Shown: piece after piece, positions 18,310 to 27,355 of the stretch
Layout of the letters: each line of letters opens with the position of its first letter
Numbering within the stretch: the first letter of the stretch is position 1
Assembly (NCBI GenBank): GCA_937128795.1
Contig: CAKZMQ010000021.1
Coordinates: 155,565 to 219,564 of the forward strand
Direction: 5' to 3'
DNA length: 64,000 bases
Origin: an uncultured Solirubrobacterales bacterium
Lineage (GTDB): Bacteria; Actinomycetota; Thermoleophilia; Solirubrobacterales; JACPNS01
Program-made: the position numbers and the translations under genes
The notes under the pieces: generated by a model
Told to the model about the DNA's origin: nothing
What the model saw: only the letters and a program-made list of their open reading frames with translations
The model's database searches: none

Positions 18310-18735
18310 TTAGTCGTCTGCCGTGGGCTTTCTCCGGCTCACCTTCACTTCCGACCGAACGGCCTTCTGCTTGCGGCGGCGTCGCTGTGCCGCCTGCGAA
18401 GGCTTCGTCGCCACGCGTCGCCGCTGAACGACCAGTCCCTCGGCTATCCGCTCGCCAAGTCGTTCGAGTGCCAGATCGCGATTTCGCAGCTGCGATCGCT
18501 CGTCCTGAGCGACTGCGCGCACGACCGGGCCCAGCTTGCCCAGCAGGCGTACCCGTTGACCCGGACCGATCGAATCGGAATCCTCGATCGACCAGACCGC
18601 TTCGACGCGCGACTCGGTCTTGTTCGCATGCTGGCCACCCGGACCGGACGACCGCGATGTCGTCAACTCGATTTCCGCGAGCGGGATCTGAACGTTGCGA
18701 TTCACTACGAGGTGGGTTGCTGTGAGCTTGGGCAT
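18310..18735 (-). CDS. arfB: ArfB-type peptidyl-tRNA hydrolase
   Basis: 141 residues, the normal length of ArfB (YaeJ). It rescues stalled ribosomes by hydrolysing peptidyl-tRNA in the absence of a stop codon. The catalytic GGQ is at 33-35 (SGPGGQHANK), and the C-terminal 35 residues are very basic (RRRRKQKAVRSEVKVSRRK), as needed to enter the empty mRNA channel. The residues around GGQ fit class I release-factor-like hydrolases. Confidence 0.92.
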   Translation of the reverse strand: MPKLTATHLVVNRNVQIPLAEIELTTSRSSGPGGQHANKTESRVEAVWSIEDSDSIGPGQRVRLLGKLGPVVRAVAQDERSQLRNRDLALERLGERIAEGLVVQRRRVATKPSQAAQRRRRKQKAVRSEVKVSRRKPTADD

Positions 18736-18785
18736 CAGCTAAATGATTGCGTGTGGGTACGACGCGGTGGTGGCGGCAACGAGTG

Positions 18786-19169
18786 TTAGAGCCAAGAGAC
18801 GATCCCAGTGAGATTTCGCTCGCTGCGAACCAAATCCTCAAGTGTGTCGACGATCGTCACAACTCCAACCTTTGAGTTGCTGAATCGTCGTGCGTTGACT
18901 ATCACGATGCCGTTGTGACCCTCGCCGTTGGTCCGCCGCTGACCATCAAGAAGTATGAAATCTCGATAATTGAACGTTACGGTGACTCGGCCTTCGCGAG
19001 CGGCAACGACGAGTACTTCGTCGTCGCTGTTGGACCGCAGACCGCTATGTTCGGCGATCGCGACCGCGTCGACATCACGCGCTCGAAGCATCTCGGCGGG
19101 AAGCGCCGGAAACATCTCGTCGAGCAACAGCGAATGGTTCAAGAGATGGCGACCAAAGACTCTCGCCAC
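18786..19169 (-). CDS. DUF5615 PIN-like toxin
   Basis: Up to 127 residues (GTG at 19169; a TTG at 19142 gives 118 residues and a 4-base TTGA overlap with the antitoxin stop). It matches the DUF5615 PIN-like family: LLLDEMFPALPAEMLRARDVDAVAI with the first acidic residues, SDDEVLVVAAREGRVTVTFNYRDF, and a hydrophobic C-terminus. PIN domains are magnesium-dependent RNases. Translational overlap with the upstream gene fits a toxin-antitoxin operon. Whether it is active is unknown. Confidence 0.78.
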   Translation of the reverse strand: MARVFGRHLLNHSLLLDEMFPALPAEMLRARDVDAVAIAEHSGLRSNSDDEVLVVAAREGRVTVTFNYRDFILLDGQRRTNGEGHNGIVIVNARRFSNSKVGVVTIVDTLEDLVRSERNLTGIVSWL

Positions 19170-19561
19170 GCAGCTTCGGCGGCGTCGGCCTCAGCGCGAT
19201 TTCGTTCGATGCGTTCATCGATCTCGGATCTGAAGTTCGCGTAGTACCCGACAGCGGTTCGCACGACGACTGGCGATACATCGAGGTAGCTGGCAGCGTC
19301 ATCGATCGCCTGCTCGCCTTTGGTTGGCTGATCTTTGACCGTGGCGATCATTTCCCAGACGTCCATTCCGCCAGCGATGGCCGCCCTGCGGCCGTCGGGG
19401 CCGTCGCGAAAGACGATTCCCGGATGAGCATCCATGCGAAGTCCTTCTTCGATGTATTGCTCGGCCAGTCTTGATCGCGAGACAGCAACTTCGTCGCTTC
19501 GCGCTGTCAATCGATCAACGAGACCTTGCGCAAACCTCGCCGTGAACGGTTTTGATGACAT
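19139..19561 (-). CDS. Antitoxin of the DUF5615 pair (CopG-like N-terminus, DUF433-like body)
   Basis: 140 residues from the ATG at 19561. Residues 1-35 look like a ribbon-helix-helix or similar DNA-binding segment (FTARFAQGLVDRLTARSDE, SRSRLAEQYIEEG). The middle (GIVFRDGPDGRRAAIAGGMDVWEMIATVKD) and DVSPVVVRTAVGYYANFRSEIDERI resemble DUF433-type antitoxins that accompany DUF5615 toxins. The gene precedes and overlaps the toxin, and a palindrome sits just upstream of its start, as expected for self-repression. Confidence 0.72.
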   Translation of the reverse strand: MSSKPFTARFAQGLVDRLTARSDEVAVSRSRLAEQYIEEGLRMDAHPGIVFRDGPDGRRAAIAGGMDVWEMIATVKDQPTKGEQAIDDAASYLDVSPVVVRTAVGYYANFRSEIDERIERNRAEADAAEAAWRESLVAIS

Positions 19562-19568
19562 GTGCACA

Positions 19569-19579
19569 TTGTATTACAA
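19569..19579. promoter_or_regulatory. Palindromic putative operator of the toxin-antitoxin pair
   Basis: TTGTATTACAA has perfect 5-base arms around a central T, 8 bases upstream of the antitoxin ATG. The flanks GTGCACA and CGTGTAC continue the symmetry imperfectly. The position fits repression by the antitoxin. Confidence 0.5.
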
Positions 19580-19606
19580 CGTGTACGTTTATATGCGGCC
19601 GCAGAT

Positions 19607-20017
19607 TTAGGCAGCGTCATCGGCCGCCGCGTCGGGCGGCGTTAGTTCGAGCTCGAGCGCAGGCGCGTCGCTCCAGAGCTGTTCGAGGCGGTAGTAGTCG
19701 CGTACCTCGGGGATCATCACGTGGGCGATCACGTCGCCGTAGTCGAGCAGGATCCAGCGCCGCTCGCGCTCGCCCTCCGTGTGTACGGGAAGCATTTCGG
19801 GGTCGGCCTTCATCCCCTCGCGGATTGCGTCGTGCAGCGCCTTGGTCTGGCGGTCGGTACGGCCGGTGCAGAAGACGAAATAGTCGGCGAAGTTCGCAAG
19901 CTCGCGGACGTCCAGCGCGACGACGTCGAGCGCCTTCTTGTCGTCCATCAGTTCAGCGATGCGCCGGGCGATCTGCTCGCCGGTGATCTCAGTTTGTTCG
20001 GTTGCGGACTGCGTCAT
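19607..20017 (-). CDS. rsfS: Ribosomal silencing factor RsfS
   Basis: 136 residues. RsfS binds L14 and blocks subunit joining when nutrients are short. Typical motifs are ALDVVALDVRELANFADYFVF, then CTGRTDRQTKALHDAI, and RRWILLDYGDVIAHVMIPEVRDYYRLEQLW. An alanine/acidic tail of about 15 residues follows the domain. It overlaps nadD by 4 bases (ATGA), the usual arrangement. Confidence 0.96.
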   Translation of the reverse strand: MTQSATEQTEITGEQIARRIAELMDDKKALDVVALDVRELANFADYFVFCTGRTDRQTKALHDAIREGMKADPEMLPVHTEGERERRWILLDYGDVIAHVMIPEVRDYYRLEQLWSDAPALELELTPPDAAADDAA

Positions 20018-20613
20018 GCGTAAAGTTTTTTCTCCTCGATCAGTTCTGCGATGCCCGCCGGAACGAGATGGGCCACGGTGTTTCCGCCATAGATGCGCTC
20101 ACGAATCAGCGATGAGGAAATATCCACCCGTGGCATCTCGATCGATCGCGGCTGCTTGCCGCCCGTCGCTCGAATCACTTCGGACATCGCTTGGTCGCGG
20201 TCGTGGTCAACGCGCGCGGCCACCGCCACTTCGGCGAGTTGACCGATTCGATCCGGTTCACGCCAGTTACCGAAGGCCATGGCCTGGTCGGCACCGACAA
20301 TCAACGTGAACTCGTTGTCTGAATCTTTCTTGACCAACTCGTCAAGCGTATCCACCGTGTACGACGTGCCTCCCCGGTCGAGTTCGACGCCGCAGACGCC
20401 AAGCCCCGGCTGGCCGATCACTGCCAGCCGACACATCGATAGACGCAGCTCGCCAGGCGGGTGATCGGAAGGATCGAGCGTGCGGTGCGGCGGGTCGGCG
20501 ACCGGCAACAGCCAGACCTCGTCGAGTTCGAGTTGGATTCGCGCTTCCTGAGCGCAGATCACGTGACCGTGGTGCGGCGGGCTGAACGTGCCGCCGAGCA
20601 ATCCGATGCGCAT
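20014..20613 (-). CDS. nadD: Nicotinate-nucleotide adenylyltransferase
   Basis: 199 residues from the ATG at 20613; the frame continues upstream, but the enzyme begins MRIGLLGGTFSPPHHGH. It makes deamido-NAD from nicotinate mononucleotide and ATP. The nucleotidyltransferase signatures are GGTFSPPHHGH near the N-terminus and DISSSLIRERI near the C-terminus (ISSTxIR-type). It is followed by rsfS with a 4-base overlap and preceded by proA 56 bases upstream. Confidence 0.96.
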   Translation of the reverse strand: MRIGLLGGTFSPPHHGHVICAQEARIQLELDEVWLLPVADPPHRTLDPSDHPPGELRLSMCRLAVIGQPGLGVCGVELDRGGTSYTVDTLDELVKKDSDNEFTLIVGADQAMAFGNWREPDRIGQLAEVAVAARVDHDRDQAMSEVIRATGGKQPRSIEMPRVDISSSLIRERIYGGNTVAHLVPAGIAELIEEKKLYA

Positions 20614-20669
20614 GAAGTCTTTGTACCCGTAATCCCTTGTGACAGTCGCGTCGCTCGAGATATCGACGG

Positions 20670-21941
20670 CTAGCCGCGGATCTGACCGTCGCCTTCGACG
20701 ACGTACTTGTACGAGCAAAGTTCGCGCAGAGCGATCGGGCCGCGGGCGTGCAACTTCTGCGTGGAATTGCCGATCTCGGCACCGAAGCCGAATTCCCCGC
20801 CATCGGTGAATCGCGTCGACGCGTTCACGTACACGCAGGCGGCGTCGATCTGGGTCGTAAATTTGTGCGCCGACGCGTTCGAATCCGTGATGATCGCCTC
20901 CGAGTGCCCGGTGCCATGCGTGTTGATGTGCGCGATCGCGTCTTCGACCGATTCCACGACCTTGACGGCCAGTACGAGGTCTAGAAACTCGGTGTCCCAG
21001 TCGCTTTCGGTTGCCTCGGCCACCTCACCGACTTCAACGCCCGCGAGTGCTCGGGCGTGCGCGTCGGCGCGGATCTCGACGCCGTCGTCTGCAAGCGCCT
21101 TGAGCGCGCGCGGTATGAATTCCGCCGCTACATCCTTGTGAACGAGCAAAGTTTCTGCAGCGTTGCAGACTCCCGGGCGCTGAACTTTTGCGTTGACGAT
21201 GATCTGCTCGGCCCAGTCGAGGTTCGCCGTCGCGTCCACGTAGACGTGACAGTTGCCGGCCGCGGCATAAATCACTGGAACCGTGGCCACTGCCTTCAGC
21301 GCCTTTTTCAGGCCCTCGCCGCCGCGCGGAATGATCAGGTCGACAACTCCCTCCTGCGTTCCAAGATCTCGAAGCTCGTCGCGATCGCCGCCCGCGACGA
21401 TCGAAATCACAGCTTCTGGAACTCCAACGGACGCGATCGCGTCGCGGGCAACCTGGGCCAGCACGGCGTTCGAGTGCGCCGCCGTTGAGGACCCTCTGAG
21501 CACGATCGCGTTGCCGCTCTTGAGACACAATGCGGCAGAGTCGATCGTGACGTTTGGGCGGGCTTCATAAACGACCGCGATCACACCAAGCGGAACTGCG
21601 AACTTGCGCACGTCCAGGCCGTTGTAGAGCTTGAACTCGCGGATCAGCCGACCGACCGGATCTTCCAGCGTTGCGATCCGTCTCACGTCGTCGGCGATCG
21701 ACGCGAGGCGCTCATGGTCGAGTTTGAGGCGATCCATCAGCGCAGCATCGAGGTTGCTTTCGCGACCGGCCTCCAGGTCTTTGGCGTTCGCCTCGACGAT
21801 CAGGTCAGCGTTTGCGTCGATCGCGTCGGCGATCGCGTTGAGTGCGTCGTCCTTGACAGAGCTTTCGAGCAGGGCCAACTCATGCGAGGCGGCGCGGGCC
21901 TCGAGGCAGATGTCGCTCACAGATTTCTCGACGGTTGCCAT
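20670..21941 (-). CDS. proA: Gamma-glutamyl phosphate reductase
   Basis: 423 residues from the ATG at 21941 (a TTG lies just before it). It reduces gamma-glutamyl phosphate to glutamate semialdehyde with NADPH, the second step of proline synthesis. The catalytic cysteine is Cys259 in RPGVCNAAETLLVHKD; VYEARPNVTIDSAALCLKSG and the C-terminal GGEFGFGAEIGNSTQKLHAR match the family. Its partner proB lies 2 kb upstream, separated by a secreted protein and a GNAT gene. Confidence 0.97.
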   Translation of the reverse strand: MATVEKSVSDICLEARAASHELALLESSVKDDALNAIADAIDANADLIVEANAKDLEAGRESNLDAALMDRLKLDHERLASIADDVRRIATLEDPVGRLIREFKLYNGLDVRKFAVPLGVIAVVYEARPNVTIDSAALCLKSGNAIVLRGSSTAAHSNAVLAQVARDAIASVGVPEAVISIVAGGDRDELRDLGTQEGVVDLIIPRGGEGLKKALKAVATVPVIYAAAGNCHVYVDATANLDWAEQIIVNAKVQRPGVCNAAETLLVHKDVAAEFIPRALKALADDGVEIRADAHARALAGVEVGEVAEATESDWDTEFLDLVLAVKVVESVEDAIAHINTHGTGHSEAIITDSNASAHKFTTQIDAACVYVNASTRFTDGGEFGFGAEIGNSTQKLHARGPIALRELCSYKYVVEGDGQIRG

Positions 21942-22014
21942 CAAGGCTTGACTTTAGTCCGGTTCGTCCGGATCGGTCTTGATCGCGCGGTGTGAATGCC
22001 CGCGGGCGTCGCGT

Positions 22015-23373
22015 TCAGACCCCTCGATCGCAGGAAATCGGCATCCACGCATAAAGAGCAAGGCTTGCCGGATTCGCTGAGGCTGCATTCTGTTCGGGCG
22101 AAACGGTCGATGGCTCGGGATCGATGCGCCCAAAAACCCATCGAACCGTAGGCTTGTTCTCACGGCTGAACGTGGCCAACTCGAAGTAGCTCCATTTCGA
22201 CACGCGCTTGCCACGTCGCTTGAGCAGCATCCTGCGCAGCGTGTAATTCGGGTCGCAGTAGGTCATCTCGTCGGTCAGCGTGAATCGATCAACACCGGCC
22301 CGCGCGATACCCCGGACCATTCCGCCGCCGGAAACCCCGGTCGTATTGATCATCGCGTAGACAGCTTTGTTGAACTGCGGTTTCGCGTTGTAGGCGTTGT
22401 AGGGCATGTTGTTGTGGATCTTCGTCTCACCCGGAAGCAGATCCATCGGCGACGCGCTCTCACCGAAGTACTGACCGACGATGTATTGACGCCGCGGTCC
22501 ATACCCGCTCTTGAAGCTGTAAGCGCCCAGCAGCATCTGCGGCAACATCGGGCCCAAGGTGGTGCTGCCGCAACCAAAATCGTGGCGTTTGGCGACGCGG
22601 TTGGCCCAGCCCGGCAGGGCACGGCGATCGATGAACGCTCTGAAGCGGAGTTTTCTGGTCTGATTCGGGCGATTCTTGCGTTTGCGCGTTCCGAGTGACG
22701 GATTGAAAGCGATCATCACGTACTGCGGATCTCGCACCCACTGATAACTGGTCACCACCTGTCCATTGACGACCGAATACACCGGAACCGCCGCCAACTT
22801 GCACGCTTGACCCTGCACCTCGAAGGCGCGTGAGGCATCCCGTCCGGCCCACTTCTTGCCGACGTACCAACCCCAACGATTCGGCAGCCGCGAGATCGGC
22901 GACTTGCGCTTCCATTCGAGCGTCGTGACCGGGCGATCGAAAGTGTCCTTGAGCACGTAGCTGCGTTGCCCGTCGATCGGCTTGAGGCGCTCGAAGTAGC
23001 GACCGGCCTTGCGCGAGGTGCGGTCTTCGGTTCCACGCAGGCCGACGCGGCACGAGGGAAGGTTTGGAGCCGGGTAATGCGTACGACGCACGGCGCTCTG
23101 TTTGATCTTCTTCCAGATCACGGGCCCTTGGCCGCGCGGCGTGTATCCCCTAAAGGGAAAGCGGTACGCCTTGGAAGAAAGCCAGGCATCGCCTTTGGGG
23201 AAAGACGAGAGCGTCTTGTCGGCCGGGACCGGTGCGCAGGCCGTGTTTGATGGCCTCGCGGTTCGCTTCTTTTTCTTTGCAGCATCCGCCGTCGTGGCGG
23301 CCAACAGCAGCACGCTTGCCGCAGCCACGAGGACGACGAAGGTCACGGAAGTCCGTTGGTTTGCGACCTTCAT
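22015..23373 (-). CDS. Secreted protein of unknown function
   Basis: 452 residues from the ATG at 23373, with a GAGAGAAG ribosome site just upstream. There is a signal peptide (about 1-32, ending TADA), then a lysine run (KKKKR) at the mature N-terminus. The rest is rich in aromatic and basic residues and has seven cysteines, including GRDASRAFEVQGQACKLA, HDFGCGSTTLGPMLPQML and MTYCDPNYTLRRML. I do not recognise the family. Its position between proB/GNAT and proA breaks up the proline pair. Confidence 0.6.
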   Translation of the reverse strand: MKVANQRTSVTFVVLVAAASVLLLAATTADAAKKKKRTARPSNTACAPVPADKTLSSFPKGDAWLSSKAYRFPFRGYTPRGQGPVIWKKIKQSAVRRTHYPAPNLPSCRVGLRGTEDRTSRKAGRYFERLKPIDGQRSYVLKDTFDRPVTTLEWKRKSPISRLPNRWGWYVGKKWAGRDASRAFEVQGQACKLAAVPVYSVVNGQVVTSYQWVRDPQYVMIAFNPSLGTRKRKNRPNQTRKLRFRAFIDRRALPGWANRVAKRHDFGCGSTTLGPMLPQMLLGAYSFKSGYGPRRQYIVGQYFGESASPMDLLPGETKIHNNMPYNAYNAKPQFNKAVYAMINTTGVSGGGMVRGIARAGVDRFTLTDEMTYCDPNYTLRRMLLKRRGKRVSKWSYFELATFSRENKPTVRWVFGRIDPEPSTVSPEQNAASANPASLALYAWMPISCDRGV

Positions 23374-23466
23374 CACTTCTCTCAGTTCGTTGGGTCAGTA
23401 TTCATTGAACACCTTCGACCCGCACTATGTTGCGCCTGCTTGGTTCTTGGGGCGCCTTGCGAAGGC

Positions 23467-23910
23467 TCAGTCTCGCAACACGCGCATGAAGTGCTTACTC
23501 GTGAATTTGAAGCCTTCGCGCTCGTAGAAACGGTGAGCATCTTCGCGGTGAATCGCCGAGTCAAGTCGAATCGCACTGGCCCCGATACTGATCGCGAGCT
23601 CCTCGAGATACTTGACCAATACGCGGCCGTATCCCTTCGAACGCCAGGCATCAGCGGTGACGAGATCGTCTATGTAGAGGGAATCACCGCAATAGAGGTT
23701 TTCGTACCAACGAAATCCCGCGGCGCCGCGGATGTCGCCGTCGACCTGCAGCGTGACGATTCGATAGTTGTTGCCCTCGTAGATCGAGAGATAGCGCTGT
23801 TTGAACGATTCGAAGTCGAGTTGGTCACGGAGTTGACTGATGATCGGCCAGACCGCTTCGACCTCGGCGTCGGTCGTGCCAAGTTCGATGATCTCGTAGT
23901 CGTCGCTCAT
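23467..23910 (-). CDS. GNAT-family N-acetyltransferase
   Basis: 147 residues from the ATG at 23910, chosen for the GGAGAG ribosome site 4 bases upstream. The acetyl-CoA motif is IDDLVTADAWRSKGYGRVLVKYL (R-S-K-G-Y-G), followed by AIRLDSAIHREDAHRFYEREGF. The layout resembles actinobacterial GNATs that modify small amines. It lies 42 bases downstream of proB on the same strand and may be co-transcribed with it. Confidence 0.88.
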   Translation of the reverse strand: MSDDYEIIELGTTDAEVEAVWPIISQLRDQLDFESFKQRYLSIYEGNNYRIVTLQVDGDIRGAAGFRWYENLYCGDSLYIDDLVTADAWRSKGYGRVLVKYLEELAISIGASAIRLDSAIHREDAHRFYEREGFKFTSKHFMRVLRD

Positions 23911-23952
23911 ATTCTCTCCATGCCTCGCTGTTTCGACCGTGTGCACGCGCCG

Positions 23953-25056
23953 CTAATCGGTCATCACCAGGTTGTCCCGATGGACCGCCTCATCCGTCGC
24001 GTGCGGCATCAGCTCCTGTACGGCGTCGGACTTTAGCCCCTTGATTCGACGTAGCTCGTCGGCGCTGTAATTGACGATTCCCTTGCCGATCGGCTGCCGC
24101 TCGTCACCTACCGCGTAGATACCTACCGCGTCGCCGGACGTGAACTCGCCGCTTACTTCGGCGATGCCGACGGGCAGGAGGCTGGTTCCCTGATCTCTCA
24201 ACGCACGTGCTGCACCGTCATCGACGGCGAGCGATCCTCGTGCCTCCTTGGCGTAGCGAATCCAAAGCTTGAAACTGCTCTGCGGTTGTTTGTGCGGGGT
24301 GAAGTGCGTGCCCTCCCCCTCGTCGCCCGCCGCTGCCCGGCCGACTGCGCCTTCCTTCTTGCCGCTACATACGACGACCTCGATCCCGCCGGCGGTGGCA
24401 ATCTCCGCGGCCACAACCTTCGAGCGCATCCCGCCCGATCCGATTGCCGTGGCGCTGTCGCCGATCGAGAGGCCGTCCAGCTCGGCGAAATCGTTCACCC
24501 GATGTACCGGTGTGGCGGAGGAGTCAATGTTCGGGTCGGATGTGTACAACGAATCGATGTCCGTGGCAAGAACGAGTCTGCGCGCCTTCAGCAGAATCGA
24601 GACCTGCGCGGCGAGGAAATCGTTGTCACCGAAGGTGATCTCGTCGGTCGCTGTGGTGTCGTTTTCGTTGATCACCGGAACCACGTGCCAGTCGAGCAGT
24701 TTGCGCAGGGTCTGTTTGGCGTTGACGTAGCTCGCCCGCGCCGAAAAATCTGCCGCGGTAAGAAGAATCTGCGCGGTCTTGACGTCGTGACTTGCAAACA
24801 GGTGGTCGTAGTGGCGGTAGATCTGCCCCTGCCCGACCGCCGAGGAAGCCTGAAGCTCGGCCATCGCGGTCGGCCTGCCGCCGAGCCCGAGCAGCTGGAT
24901 GCCACGCGAGATTGCGCCGCTGGTCACCAGCACGACGTCCGTGCCCGACTTGTGCAGCTCTGCGGCTTGGGCGACGATCGACTCGAGCACGCTGTCGCGC
25001 AGACCGCCTTGTTCGTCGGTCGCCACGTTCGATCCGACTTTGATCACCACTGGCAT
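23953..25056 (-). CDS. proB: Glutamate 5-kinase
   Basis: 367 residues from the ATG at 25056 (MPVVIKVGSN). It phosphorylates glutamate in the first and feedback-controlled step of proline synthesis. The amino-acid-kinase domain spans 1-250 (VLVTSGAISRGIQLLG, NENDTTATDEITFGDNDFLAA, IGSGGMRSKVVAA). A PUA domain follows (about 275-355: GSLAVDDGAARALRDQGTSL, GEFTSGDAVGIY). An insertion of Gly/Glu-rich residues (RAAAGDEGEGTHF) sits where the kinase domain ends. It begins 13 bases after the deacetylase stop. Confidence 0.96.
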   Translation of the reverse strand: MPVVIKVGSNVATDEQGGLRDSVLESIVAQAAELHKSGTDVVLVTSGAISRGIQLLGLGGRPTAMAELQASSAVGQGQIYRHYDHLFASHDVKTAQILLTAADFSARASYVNAKQTLRKLLDWHVVPVINENDTTATDEITFGDNDFLAAQVSILLKARRLVLATDIDSLYTSDPNIDSSATPVHRVNDFAELDGLSIGDSATAIGSGGMRSKVVAAEIATAGGIEVVVCSGKKEGAVGRAAAGDEGEGTHFTPHKQPQSSFKLWIRYAKEARGSLAVDDGAARALRDQGTSLLPVGIAEVSGEFTSGDAVGIYAVGDERQPIGKGIVNYSADELRRIKGLKSDAVQELMPHATDEAVHRDNLVMTD

Positions 25057-25069
25057 AACGGCTCTAAAA

Positions 25070-25978
25070 CTACTGCTCGGCCTGACGCATCTTTGCCGCG
25101 AATCCATTCACACCGTCGCTGCCGCCGATGCGGATGCGATTGAGCTCGAACGGTTTGGCGGCGGTGGCCAGCCCTTCGACGGTCGTCGTTGCCCCGGTGT
25201 ATCCGGCCTTGTCGACCGCGGTCACCACTCTGTCGTTGAGGCGACCGGCGGGATAACAGAAAAAGTCGACCGGTACGTCGTACTTGGTGGCGATCCGATC
25301 GCGCGAATCCTCGACTTCGATTCTCAACTGCGCCGGGCCGATCTTCGTCAAATCGGGATGGTTGATGGTGTGCGATCCAATTTCCCAGCCCGAGGCGATC
25401 AAGTTCTTCACCATCTTCGAGGTGAAGCCTGTCTCAGTTGAGCCCACGTTCTTGATCTCCAGGAACAACGTGCCCGGCCAGCCCATTTTTGCGAGAATCG
25501 GTCGGGCAACCTTGTCGTGGCTCGGATATCCGTCGTCGAACGTCAACACGACCGGCTTGTCGGGCAGCTTGAAGCCCTCGTCCCAGTACTTGAACAGCTG
25601 CGCCAACGTGACGCCGGTGTAGCCGTTTTCCTCCAGCCACTCCATCTGGCCTTCGAAGTCTGACTTCGATACCCAGAGGTCTGGATACGGCGTGCCCGCA
25701 GGCGCGGTCTTGGTCACGTGATACATCAGGATCGGCACCGGGTCGTCGTGCGCGCCGCTGACCTTCTCGGTCGATTGCGGCGTGACCGAGACGGATTCGG
25801 CGGAGCTTGATCCGTTCTTGGCCGGCTTTGATTGAAGGGAGTTCGTGGACTTGTCAGCGGCGGTCGCGTTTACGCCGCCGGTCTTGTCTGTGCCACCCAG
25901 GACGAGCACCGCAACTGCCAGCACGACTATTCCGATCATCGCGATAGGCAGAAACCGTCTGAGTTCGCGGGCCGTCAA
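25070..25978 (-). CDS. Membrane-anchored polysaccharide deacetylase (NodB domain)
   Basis: 302 residues from a TTG at 25978, with GGAAG in the end of obgE as a possible ribosome site. There is one N-terminal membrane helix (about 9-28), a Ser/Lys-rich linker, and a carbohydrate-esterase-4 domain from about 80. Motif 1 is TFDDGYPSHD (catalytic base and metal Asp) and motif 2 is SHTINHPDL (two metal-binding His). FFCYPAGRLNDRVV supplies motif 3. The likely action is removal of acetyl groups from a cell-wall polymer such as peptidoglycan. It starts 3 bases after the obgE stop, in the middle of the obgE-proB pair. Confidence 0.9.
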   Translation of the reverse strand: MTARELRRFLPIAMIGIVVLAVAVLVLGGTDKTGGVNATAADKSTNSLQSKPAKNGSSSAESVSVTPQSTEKVSGAHDDPVPILMYHVTKTAPAGTPYPDLWVSKSDFEGQMEWLEENGYTGVTLAQLFKYWDEGFKLPDKPVVLTFDDGYPSHDKVARPILAKMGWPGTLFLEIKNVGSTETGFTSKMVKNLIASGWEIGSHTINHPDLTKIGPAQLRIEVEDSRDRIATKYDVPVDFFCYPAGRLNDRVVTAVDKAGYTGATTTVEGLATAAKPFELNRIRIGGSDGVNGFAAKMRQAEQ

Positions 25979-25981
25979 CGG

Positions 25982-27328
<1,347 letters not shown>

Positions 27329-27355
27329 TCAACGACTGACTATGAAGCGAGTCGG

